Below are positions 38,701-48,284 of a DNA stretch of 64,000 nucleotides, piece by piece (positions within the stretch are counted from its first letter, which is position 1; the number at the start of each line of letters is the position of its first letter). The notes beneath the pieces are model-generated. The model was given only the letters and a program-made list of their open reading frames with translations. It had not been told where the DNA came from and made no database searches. A program made the position numbers and the translations under genes. Source of the DNA: Vitellaria paradoxa (Eukaryota; Streptophyta; Magnoliopsida; Ericales; Sapotaceae). The DNA is taken from positions 2,614,963-2,678,962 of the forward strand of contig CM034234.1 in NCBI GenBank assembly GCA_019916065.1, given 5' to 3'.

Positions 38701-39306
38701 TTTTTCTTTGAAAGGCAAGGTTTCAACCGTGATTAACGAGACTCGAGATCATGCTACCATCAAAATTTTCAAACAAAAGACAAAGTACTAAAATTATGTG
38801 CAATCACTTGTAAGGTATTGAATCCTACCTCTCCAGCTGCAACGAAGCTCCCATCCTTCGACATGGCAACGCAGTTCAATGGTTTCGGCGTTCTATTGGG
38901 CACGATGAGGTGCGACTGGACACCCAATTTGACATTGTAAACAACCACAAAACATCCCGCCACATAAACACATTTTGAACTGGAAACACACGAAGCCAAT
39001 CCATTGGAATTCTTCGTCGTCAACCCAACCACCTCTTCCAATACTAACTGCAAACCCAAAAAACAACAACGATTACCTAAGAGTTGAAGAACAATGCCAT
39101 CCTCTATTTGGATGACTTCGACCAACAACAACAGCTTAAGCTTACATGAGATTCTTAAAAAGAGAACTAAAATCTTCTGTTCCATGACCATACAGAATGT
39201 TACGATAGTTAGGGTTTTGAAATGGGGAAAGAGGGGGAGTTGGAAGATGTTAGGAATGTACCTTGGAAGTAGAGTCTGGTTTCTTGAGCCTTCGATTCGG
39301 TTTCAT
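26702..39306 (-). CDS. MAPKBP1/WDR62-like WD40 repeat protein, 20 exons
   Basis: Probable scaffold protein related to animal MAPKBP1 and WDR62. Exons (high to low): 39306-39262, 39047-38829, 37230-37122, 36971-36594, 36510-36455, 35873-35633, 35529-35474, 35281-35020, 34843-34680, 34561-34422, 34317-34216, 33968-33830, 33604-33518, 33431-33270, 31889-31533, 30059-29887, 29785-29667, 29012-28639, 27713-27495, 27190-26702. All junctions are GT-AG and phases agree, giving 3891 nt and 1296 residues. Residues ~20-730 hold WD40 repeats (VLVWD, ICLWN, LKFWT, LYIWDI, ACIWDI, IRLWDL, IHLYDV, CIFVWKV), enough for two propellers. The signature stretch AVLVWD...HQYGVACTAFSP...GKHLVSVG matches the MAPKBP1 family. 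Residues ~840-1130 are Ser/Asp/Glu-rich and probably disordered. The last ~100 residues look helical. Function in plants is inferred only. The start is the first ATG and begins MKPNRRLKKPDSTSK. Confidence 0.9.
28287..28611 (-). mobile_element. SMART/TRIM-like miniature LTR element in intron 18
   Basis: Two ~75-bp direct repeats (about 28290-28366 and 28535-28611; shared text AATTATCCCAAAAGTTTAAT and ATCAAGCTAATTTAACA) flank about 165 bp. On the minus strand the upstream repeat is followed by TGGTATTAGAGGTC (28534-28521), a mutated initiator-Met PBS. The downstream repeat is preceded by the purine tract GTGAGGGGA. The LTRs start TGTTAAATTAG. The whole element is only about 320 bp, without coding capacity. 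Confidence 0.8.
30100..31500. repeat. Intron 15 with LTR-like debris and 70-bp duplication
   Basis: The intron between 30060 and 31532 holds repeat-like sequence (30200-30930) resembling degenerate Copia LTRs. It includes a two-copy 70-bp tandem duplication at about 30690-30830 (TAGGAGTCTCTAGTTTCTTA at 30703 and 30773). No second LTR or PBS could be located. Confidence 0.45.
32002..32276 (+). mobile_element. SMART/TRIM-like miniature LTR element in intron 14
   Basis: The ~86-bp repeats at 32002-32087 and 32191-32276 both start TGTTGAGA(A/G)TATAAAATAA. After the left repeat comes TGGCATCATAGC (32093-32104), a two-substitution variant of the initiator-Met PBS. Before the right repeat stands a purine run, TGAGGGGGTA. 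The element is about 275 bp and lies opposite to the transcription direction of the host gene. Confidence 0.85.
36303..36392. repeat. 45-bp tandem duplication in intron 5
   Basis: AGAATTTGGGTAAGGAAAAC followed by TAACATA(A/C)GTAGACAAAGTG occurs twice in succession in the intron between exons 5 and 6 of the WD40 gene. Confidence 0.85.
37868..38660 (-). pseudogene. LINE ORF2 3' remnant in intron 2 of the WD40 gene
   Basis: On the minus strand, text reading WEMDSYIQLL, then SGTFQVKSLYKIL, then after a frameshift FPWGKIWCGAPPKVAIFI, then SSTESIDHLFMENSRAKELW, matches the C-terminal zf-RVT part of plant LINE ORF2. It continues to YFLYLLYSWLEWGK...EFCR and a stop near 37945. The zinc-binding residues are incomplete. 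The strand ends in a TA microsatellite (about 37868-37888) that may be the original 3' tail. It is 5'-truncated and dead, in the same orientation as the host gene. Confidence 0.75.
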
Positions 39307-39502
39307 CTTCGACTTAAAACCCTAACCAGATAGAGAAATGGCTTTGGAATAGTTCGCACTTCTCCGCATTCACCGACACAGGGTGGTGAAAGAGATGTAA
39401 AGAGACATGGGCGGGAAATCAGGCAAATGAACATCTGAAGGGAGATACGAGTACGTTACCCGTTGTCCAGCTGTGATTCGTCATTGGGTCCCACAAACAT
39501 GA

Positions 39503-39550
39503 TGGGCTTTGAAAAACGCTCAGCCCAACTCAAATTCGAGGGCTGGCCCA
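39503..39550. promoter_or_regulatory. Site II-like TGGGCY cluster upstream of the WD40 gene
   Basis: TGGGCT (39503-39508), AGCCCA (39522-39527) and GGCCCA (39545-39550) lie about 200-245 bp upstream of the start codon at 39306. TGGGCC/T site II elements are known TCP-factor targets in promoters of housekeeping plant genes. Function here is inference. Confidence 0.5.
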
Positions 39551-39559
39551 ACATGTGAA

Positions 39560-42500
39560 TTTGAGTCTAGAGAAACGATAAAATAATAAAATTTTGTTTG
39601 GAGTAACTTACAAATTAAAAATCCCCTCAAAAAATATTTGAAAAATCAGTATTTGTTCAAAAATGCAAAAAAAATAATAATAGAATATATAATTAATAGT
39701 TGAATTGGGACTTAATCACTTTAGGGTTCGTTTGAAGTGTCAAATTTGACAAAAAATATCCAACTTTCTCTGCACCAAAATTTTCTATTTTTCAACTTTT
39801 ACCAAGTTTCTTCAACTTTTTTCTAACCTTTTTAATTTGTATCAAAATTTTTATTTTTTCAAAAAACACACAAAATATTCAACAATTTAAAATTTACCTT
39901 TTTTTATGAAAATTTCACACTCCAAATAGGCACTTAATAAAAAAATACTTATATATGTGATAGCTAAAATATATTTATTTACCAAGAATTAAATTAGATT
40001 TGATCATTTATCAGATAAATAATAGGTTAACTTTCTTGTAAATAGATTTGAAAACTTAATTATCTTAATCAGTTTTATCAAAATTATTTTCTTCTTTTTT
40101 TTTTTTCTGAAAAGTTAGGGTGTTCAAGTCAGCTTGAATCCACCTCAACTAATCTTGGGGTGTTGAAATTAATGATCAAGTACGTCTCCAATAGCCTAAA
40201 AAGATTTGAACTATTGACTATTAGAAAACCAATTTAAAGTATTACCAGTCAAGTTACCTTCAAAAAATGTTTGTTTTGGGGTAACAAATGGTAAATTTTA
40301 CTAGGGTAATTTTTACCTTTCATTACATCAATTTGGATGATGGAGTAACAATTACTCTGAATTAATAATTACCCTCATATGGGAGTAAATTTTTACTCTA
40401 GGGGGAGGTGGGTATGAAGGGTAATAGAAAAATTTTACATTTTTCTCATTACTTCCGTAAAATATTTATTTACTCTCATGTAAAATCTTAAACAACATTC
40501 TCCTATAAATAATTATAATAAATATGATAAACCAATAATTTAGTTAATCAAACTAAAATTAATTAATTACTAAATTATTTTATCAAAATAATATTTAATA
40601 AATAACAGTTTATTATTAAAATAATTTATTTTATTTTATTAAAATATTAATTTACGATTAAATTTATTTATTTTCTCAAATTAAAATCAATGTTTAATAA
40701 ATAATAATGATTATTAAAATAATTTATTTTATTAAAATATTTTATTAAGTGAAAATTATGTCTCATGAATAATAATTTACTAGATTATGTATTATATTAA
40801 TATAATTTATTAAAATCAATAATTTATTTAAATAAATAAATATTTGGTTTTATTAAATTATTTTATCAAAATACAAATAATTTTTAACAAATAATAATTC
40901 ACTATTAAAACTAATTACTATTGAAATATTAATCTATGATAAAATTATTTTTATGATTAATACTTTTATTTAAAAGTATATACTTTAATAATATATATTT
41001 TTATTAAAATTAATTATTATTAAATAACAATAATTATGATGATTATTTTATTATAATATCTTATTAAAATTAAATACTAATTTTTACCTTTAGTCAATTT
41101 ATCTTCATTCTAAACACAATTAATTTTTACTATTTGAAATTTTTAACATTCCAAATATAATATAATTATTACTTAATATTTAGTATTTTTAACTAAAAGT
41201 TTTAGCTTTCTTTTATATATAATTTTAAGTGTGGGTTTCAATTATTGGTACCTCAATTAATTTTTAAATTTTTAAAATTAAGGACTAAATAAGTTTTTGA
41301 TAATTATGAGAGAACTCAAGAAGTGGCATCCAAATTTTCTTCTTGCTGAGTTTCTCATTCCTATCAACATGAAAGAGCAATAGGATGAGTCGGGTCCCAG
41401 CGTTTAGTAGGACGATGGCGGGCCGAATTTGTCCTCTTCTGATCGGTCTTCTGGTGCAAATATATGGCACACATGATATCATATTATATATATATATATA
41501 TATATAAAGTAGAGTTATTGTGTCACATAAGACTTAACTTATACTATAATTATAACACGTGATACTTAATTATAATTATTTTACATCACATAAAATTTAA
41601 TTTATACTATGATTGTGACACGTGTATGGTTGTAACATGTTGCACCTAATTATAATTATCTTGATTGTCTTATAAAGAAATTAGTGCCTTACATAATTAC
41701 TACTTATTCACAGTTTTTAATTTTATTTAAACTATAATGTTTATTAATATCACTTGATATTTTTATTTAATTTACACTTCTATTTATCATATAATTTCTT
41801 ATTTTTATTTTTATTTTTATTTAAAACATATTCTTATTTTTTATTTTTTCTATATTTTAATAAATTATTATTCAAAACATAATCAATATTATTATTGTTA
41901 TTAAACAAGATAATATAAAAAAAAATACTTACCATATTAAATAAAGGTTTTAATAATAAATGTTATTATTATTATTAAAAAAATAATGTAAAAAATAATT
42001 AGCCTATTAAATAAAATTTTTAATTTATTAACATAAATTTATAATTATAATTATCTTAATTTACAATTATATAATCTAAATAGAATTAATATTGTACATA
42101 ATTACCACTAATTCATAATTTTATTCAAACTAAAATATTCATAGATATTACTTGATATTTTTATTTAATCAACACTTTTATTTAATTAACATATAACATC
42201 TTATTTTTAAATGCTTATAATTTAATAAATTATTATTAAAAAATAATAAATATAATAATTGTTATTATTATTAAATAAAATAATGTAAAAAATAATTAAC
42301 CTGTTTAATAGTGATTTTAATTTATTAACAAGTAACACGCCCTCTATTATTTTTATCATTAAGTAAAATAAGTGATATATTTTAAATCAAATTGTAATAT
42401 TATTTATTAAAATTATATATATATTGTAATATATTTATTAAAAAATATCAAATAATATTAGAAATAAAAAAATAAAATTGATAGTGGATAAATCGATCCA

Positions 42501-44090
42501 ATTGAAGTGCTATTTAAACTTTTCTTGGATTTAGACTTTTAATTCAATCAAAATAGTATTCTAATCAGAATAAAATAAGATTTCAAAATGATATTCCAAT
42601 CTAAATGCAAAATCTACAAATAGATACAAAATTTTATTTTCTTTCAATTTTCTTGAGAACTTTTTATTACAATAATTTTATTTTCGATTTTACAATTTGT
42701 TAGGTATGTACTTAAATTTTAATTTTTTAAAGTTTTTAGGACTCTTTCGAAAGCAAAATCTATAAAATAGATACGAAGTGTTCTTTTCTTTCAAATTTCT
42801 TGGAGACTTTTTATTATGACAAATTTCTTTTCGACTTACAATTTGTTAGGTAGGTACTTAAATTTTATTTTTATTTTTTTAAGTTTTATATGTAACTGAT
42901 ATATATTTTATAAATTTGTATATATAATTGTTATATATACACACACTGTGGTGGGAAGAGTAGAAATAATAATTATAAAAATTATTTAATTATATGAGTA
43001 AGTGTTGTTATTCTTCAACTTTTTTATTTAGTCGAATCAATATTCTATACGGTATTAATATTTTAATTTATTTTACATTCACTATTTGATTGAATTTACA
43101 TAAATTTACAATTTAATTATTTTAACATATGATAGTATTATCAATTTAATCATATAACATAACAAATCCAATCATCGCATCGCAGGAGTGATATCACTAC
43201 TCTATTGTATATATCTAACTTTCAAGGGTGCGTTCTGGTGCCAGTCTCGTGTCTGTCTTACCATACATATCAGCATCGTATTAGCTCGTTCTCACCTTCC
43301 CTGGATGGACTTCGGTGTTTAATTCGTTAATTAAGGGCATGACATCTACCATTCAAATAGCAGATATTTGAATTTGAGGGCTTAAGATATATATGTTTGA
43401 ATATATATTTTAATAATAGGGAGGTCAACATATTAATTTTGTTCATACATATTCACAAATTAATGAGATTCTAAAATAATTTTGGAAAGTTGAAGAAAAA
43501 GTAGGTGCCCCTCTCAATCCCCACCTACCTTCCATGTTAGTTTCCATTGAGTGAATCAACCCATAAATTAATCTAATGGTCATACATATTTATAACTATG
43601 GTTTGGGAAAGAAAAACTAATTTTTTTTTTCTATATCTTGTTTTATTAAAATTTGATTTTTTGATATTTTTTAAGGAATATTAATTGTATTTAAAAAGAT
43701 TATAAAAAGTACTTTCAAATAAAAAAATATATACGTATAATAAAAATTATTTTTTTAAAAACTAGCTTTTTTAATTAGTACATAAATTTATCTAATCTTT
43801 TATAATCTGGTCTAACAAATGTAAATAATATGCTCAAAAATTACCAAATAAAATCTCAAAATTTATTATTATTATTATTTTTACACTTATGAGTATTTAT
43901 TATAAAAATAGTTATTTTTTAATTTAAAAATTTTTGCTTTTATCCTTCTCACTTGAAATAAACATGATATGATATTGTCAACGTGTACATTAAATTAGAC
44001 AATATATAAGAATTTGTAGTGGCGGATTAATTATTAATTTTGAATAAATCATTCAATTTAACAAGTCAATGATCCTACTAACCTTAATCA
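39560..44090. other. AT-rich intergenic DNA
   Basis: No gene is seen. From about 40440 to 42480 the sequence is extremely AT-rich, built of TTATTAAAATAATTTA-like strings, with a TA run at about 41485-41506. A loose duplication of about 157 bp covers 42600-42870 (GCAAAATCTA...ACAATTTGTTAGGTA twice). Open frames are short and compositionally biased. Confidence 0.5.
39722..39934. mobile_element. MITE, ~210 bp with inverted ends
   Basis: The left end GTTCGTTTGAAGTGTCAAAT matches the reversed right end GCCTATTTGGAGTGTGAAAT at most positions. The interior is AT-rich and non-coding. Confidence 0.6.
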
Positions 44091-44097
44091 TCATAAT

Positions 44098-44245
44098 GGG
44101 TTTTTCTGGTTTGCTAAAAAATTTTAAAAATTTTAAAAAAATTTTTAAACTTATTCACTTTTTATCTCACTGTACGAATTACAAACTCACAAATTATCAT
44201 ATTTATCTCAATTTATCTCACTTTTTTTATTTCAAACACAACTAA
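44098..44245. mobile_element. 150-bp MITE family, copy 1
   Basis: Shares with three other copies the order TTTGN...A-rich...CTCACTGTACGAATTACAAA...TTATCTCA...TTTCAAACACA. It begins near GGTTTGCTAAAAA and ends near TTTCAAACACAACTA. Non-coding. Confidence 0.6.
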
Positions 44246-44507
44246 GATCAGTCTTAAATTTAAAATCAAATGGAATGTATCATACTCTAACGTGTTGTTT
44301 ATGTAAAATATGTTTATTCATTATATCAAAATTAAACTTTTTATTTTGTATAGTTTTCCGGTTGATTTCTGATTTCTTAAATTTATATGTATTACCAAGA
44401 TACCAAATTGTTGATGCATAAATGCTTCAACTACATAATTCTCCCTTCAATGGTCGTAAGGGAGGTGGGGACAAGGAAAAAAGAAAATTACATGTTTCCT
44501 GGACTAC

Positions 44508-44650
44508 TATGCTTTGTTTGGGATATAAAAAAATACTAAAAATTTTTATAAATCTCTATTAACTTTATATCACATTAATTTTTTTTTCACTGTACACATT
44601 ACAAACTCTCAATTTATCTCATTTTTTCTTACTTCAAACACACCTTATAA
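44508..44650. mobile_element. 150-bp MITE family, copy 2
   Basis: Begins CTTTGTTTGGGATATAAAAA and ends CTTCAAACACACCTTA. The inner block CACTGTACACATTACAAACT aligns with copy 1. The ends are weakly inverted. Confidence 0.65.
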
Positions 44651-44833
44651 ATGTATGATCGCATCCGTACCAAAAGGAATACGGTTGGTAGAATAACTTT
44701 TGTTCTGATTTGATATGGGATCAATGGTACAGAACCAGCTAGCTCTCAACATCATTTATTAATGTTAGGACGAGGAATAGGATAAAGAAACCCTCTGGCG
44801 TTATCCATTTTCAGGTCTTTACAACTCACTTGT

Positions 44834-44851
44834 CGCTCCGCACGCGGAGCG
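44834..44851. other. Perfect GC-rich inverted repeat
   Basis: CGCTCCGC, two bases, GCGGAGCG: an 8-bp perfect stem in otherwise AT-rich DNA. There is no following T-run and no known role. Confidence 0.7.
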
Positions 44852-45344
44852 ATGTCTTAAACGTTTCGGAAGGTCATTATTACGCCGTGCATCACGAATA
44901 TTTGTATTCATGATCAACGGTCGCGATGACATCTACTGCCTTACTAAACTCCAACGGCGTTCAAGTCATTGTGCCATAAGGGCACGTGAGGTTAGTAGTG
45001 GAGCGATGCACTGTTAAATTTGATATATCTATTTTTTCGTTAAATCAATTAGATTTCACACTTAAAATAATTTTCAAATTCAACTCTTCAACCAGTTAAA
45101 GATAATAGTATATATTTTCTCTCCCCAAATTAATTTAATTAAAGATATTTATTCACATTTTCTCTTTATATTAATTTATGCAATAATTTATTGTTCTTTT
45201 TATTTCCATGTCTCTATAAATTTAAATTTGTAATCACACACAATCACAGTAAATGAATAAAATCATAAATTACTTTTAAAATCAGACACGAAACATGTTT
45301 ATTTAAAAGAATAAAAATGTCATGAAACAATGCATTGATATTAT

Positions 45345-45495
45345 GGGTTTATTTGGAGTAAGAAAAAATGAGATAAGTTGAGATAAATTGAAAGTTCATA
45401 ATACGTGCAGTGAAAGAAAAAAGTTGATGTGATATAAAATTAACAGAAATTTATAGAGATTTTCAGATAAAAATTTTATATCAAACAGGGCCTAT
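45345..45495. mobile_element. 150-bp MITE family, copy 3 (inverted)
   Basis: Read on the reverse strand it follows the same order as copies 1, 2 and 4: CCTGTTTGATATAAAATTTT at the start, CACTGCACGTATTATGAACT in the middle, TTATCTCA twice, and a CTCCAAATAAACCC end. Confidence 0.65.
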
Positions 45496-46047
45496 ATAAA
45501 AGTAAATCTTCAAATTTACCGTAAACTCTTCCAGAATAGATATATATAATGAATTTGGAATAGCCGTGAACGATGAGCAACCCCCTGCACATCTCACTCT
45601 CTGCATCTCCCCCCCCCCCCCAAAAATCAACCGTAGGATTAAATTTAAAAAGAAAATAATTATTTTAAATGCAGAATTGTTACACTTACTCTATTTAATT
45701 TACACCGCTTATACCCTGATCCAAAAACTATATCATTTTACTCCTTTAACTTTTTTATATAAGTAAAGAGAATATGTATACATATTCAAAAATATAATTT
45801 TGTTGTAAATTAAAAAAATCACATAATTAAGTCAAATTATTTATGTTTTATCAATTTAAAATATTAATAATACTTACATCTTATTGCCAGATATATGCAT
45901 TTAAAAAAGATTAAGCAATTATAATATTAAATCGTTAACGCCCCGACATAATTCGCACTGCCTTGAAACCGAACCACCAAGGCACCAATTGCCAGGACTA
46001 GCGGTACGCGGCCGCTTGGAGTCCACGTCGGAGTCCTTCAGTCAGAC

Positions 46048-46209
46048 AATAAGGGTCAGTTTGGTAGCACTAAAATTTATCGAAAATTATTAATTTTAAT
46101 TAATTTTTATATTTTTTTAATTAAATTTTTTTATATATCATCTTTATATTACATCTTTTTATTTTTATGGTATTTTTTACTTCATTATTTGTCATCCAAA
46201 CAGGCCCTA
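46048..46209. mobile_element. MITE with AGGGTCAGTTTGG ends
   Basis: The left end AGGGTCAGTTTGG and right end CCAAACAGGCCCT are inverted copies with one or two differences. The AT-rich centre of about 135 bp is non-coding. Confidence 0.7.
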
Positions 46210-46455
46210 AATGTAGAAGCACAACTGCGCGTTTATATGACAAAAATGCCCTTGCAAGTGCCCTTTAGGGAAGCTGACCCCTTCTGAAGCACCTACCTCT
46301 CTCAACTCTCACCAACCCCGAAAAAAATAACCCTCACACCAACCCCCAATCAGGAGCCGGCTTCTCTGTTTGGTTTATTAGCAATCTCTAATCCAATCTT
46401 GCTATTTTGCACCGAAGTATCCCAATTTTGAATCTTATATATTATCTTCTGCAAC

Positions 46456-46458
<3 letters not shown>

Positions 46459-46486
<28 letters not shown>

Positions 46487-46487
46487 A
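46459..46487. repeat. (CT)n tract in the 5' UTR region of the PHT4-like gene
   Basis: A run of CT repeats ends about 12 bases before the start codon at 46499. CT-rich leaders near start codons are frequent in plant nuclear genes for plastid proteins. Confidence 0.8.
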
Positions 46488-46498
46488 GTTTCTATCGC

Positions 46499-48248
46499 AT
46501 GGCGGCAGTTACTCCATCTAAATCTCTGCTACGTTCCTCTTCCATCCCAAATTCTCCATGTTTATTCAAACCCCGTTTTTCTGGTTCAATAAGTTTGAGG
46601 AGAACCCATTTGGGATTTGAACCGAAAGCCACGACCAAATGGGCCAATGCGTCGCCTTTGGGTGGGGAGAGGATCGGGCTGGGGAGAGATGGGGGTGTGC
46701 ATGGTGGCCGGAAACGGAGAGGAGGCGGAGGCGGGGCGGTGGTGAGGTGTGCAGCGGAGGGGATAGAGAGGGGCCTGCTGGAGGGAAGGAGAGGACAAGA
46801 AGGTGGACTCGCCGTGCCGGAGAGGTTCAAGGTGGTGGCGCTAATGGCGTGTGTCATGTGCCTGTGTAATGCAGACAGAGTTGTCATGTCCGTCGCCGTC
46901 GTTCCCCTCGCTGCCAAACACGGCTGGAACAGCTCTTTCTTAGGCATCGTGCAGGTATATCTCTCTATCCTCTCAAAATCCAATTTTTTTTTTTTTTTTT
47001 TTTTTTTTGGTGGCTCTTTTTCTTTTTAATATCATTTTCCTGGAAATTTTAGAGACAGTAGTGCACGTATCTCAATTTGTATATATGCGGCGAACTTGCG
47101 GAATGACAGTAGTGCACGGCTGGACAGTTCCGCTAGGCCTGCCCATTTTTTCTCAGAATTGAGTTTGATTTTGTAAGTGTTACAGAGGGTGTGTTTGATC
47201 CATAAAAAAAGTTAACTAAAACGTATAATAAAAGTAAAAAAGTATGGTGAAAAAATTTAATTAAAAAAGAGCAGAAAAAATTAGTTAATTCTTAGACGAG
47301 GCCAAAATATATATGTATTTTTTTAATATATTTTATGTATTTATATGTTATTTTATTTGTATATTTATATAAGTAAGTTTTTATATTGAAAATTTTAATT
47401 CTCTCTCTCTCTCTCTATGTTATCTAAATTTATTTTTTAAAAAATAACTTAATTATATAAGCAAAAATTAAGCGTAGACCCGATAAAGCATGGAAAATAT
47501 TTGTGGTCCGTGCGCGCATTTTCCTCCCCCAATTTCTAGTTGGGTCCAACCAACGTCGCTACCTACCACTTGGTATGTGACAGTAGCTGAAAAGTAGAAA
47601 TCTTAGGACGCGGGTGTCCCACTATGCTATTTCTAATTCCCACCTACCTACCAAAGTGATAAAAAATTAACTAAACATTATCCGATTATTTATGGTGTAA
47701 ACATTAATATCAATGTCGATATTACAAATTTTACCTCTAGCTTTAAATTTTATTTAAATAATCGAAATCAAATAGAATATGTCAATTTATTATTAAAAAA
47801 TAAAATCAAATTTTAATTAAAAACAATTATAAGAGACCCAAAAGAAAAAAAAAAAGTTTAACATATATATATCAACCAATAAGCCCGTCCAAAAAGGGTC
47901 TTGGATTGTTTTTCAGACAATTCCTATGACCGAGTTTACAAACTGAATGGTTTATTTGTGATTTTGGTGCCCGCTTTTTGTTTAAAATTTTAATTTTAGT
48001 TAAGAAGCAAAAGAAAATAAGGTATTTGAATTGGAGGAAGGTGAAATGTTAGGTTATAACTTTATTATTTATTTATTTAAATATGAAACCAAAAGAACTG
48101 ATGTGGACGCCTTAAATGGTCTTCCTGGTAAGTCATAATCTAGTAGTGGTTGCGTATGTATCTTTAAAATATTAAGCGAAAAACATTTGAGTTGGTGAAT
48201 ATTATTAGGCTATGTATGTCGGCTTCTTTTAATAAATTCTTTAAAATA

Positions 48249-48284
<36 letters not shown>

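Larger units (their letters stand above)
44652..46498. other. Region upstream of the PHT4-like gene
   Basis: Mostly AT-rich, with two more MITEs (listed), a short GC island at 44820-45000 containing a perfect hairpin, a C-run/A-run at about 45609-45626, and a GC-rich patch at 45940-46060. The 5' UTR of the transporter probably lies in about 46350-46498. No TATA box could be chosen with confidence. Confidence 0.45.

Noticed and set aside
26702..39306. Splitting the WD40 locus into two or more genes
   Set aside because: All 20 exons join in one frame of 3891 nt, and the similarity to MAPKBP1/WDR62 runs across the supposed breaks.
46492..46983. Long minus-strand frame opposite exon 1 of the PHT4-like gene
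   Set aside because: It is a shadow of the GC-rich first exon; splice phases and family similarity belong to the plus strand.
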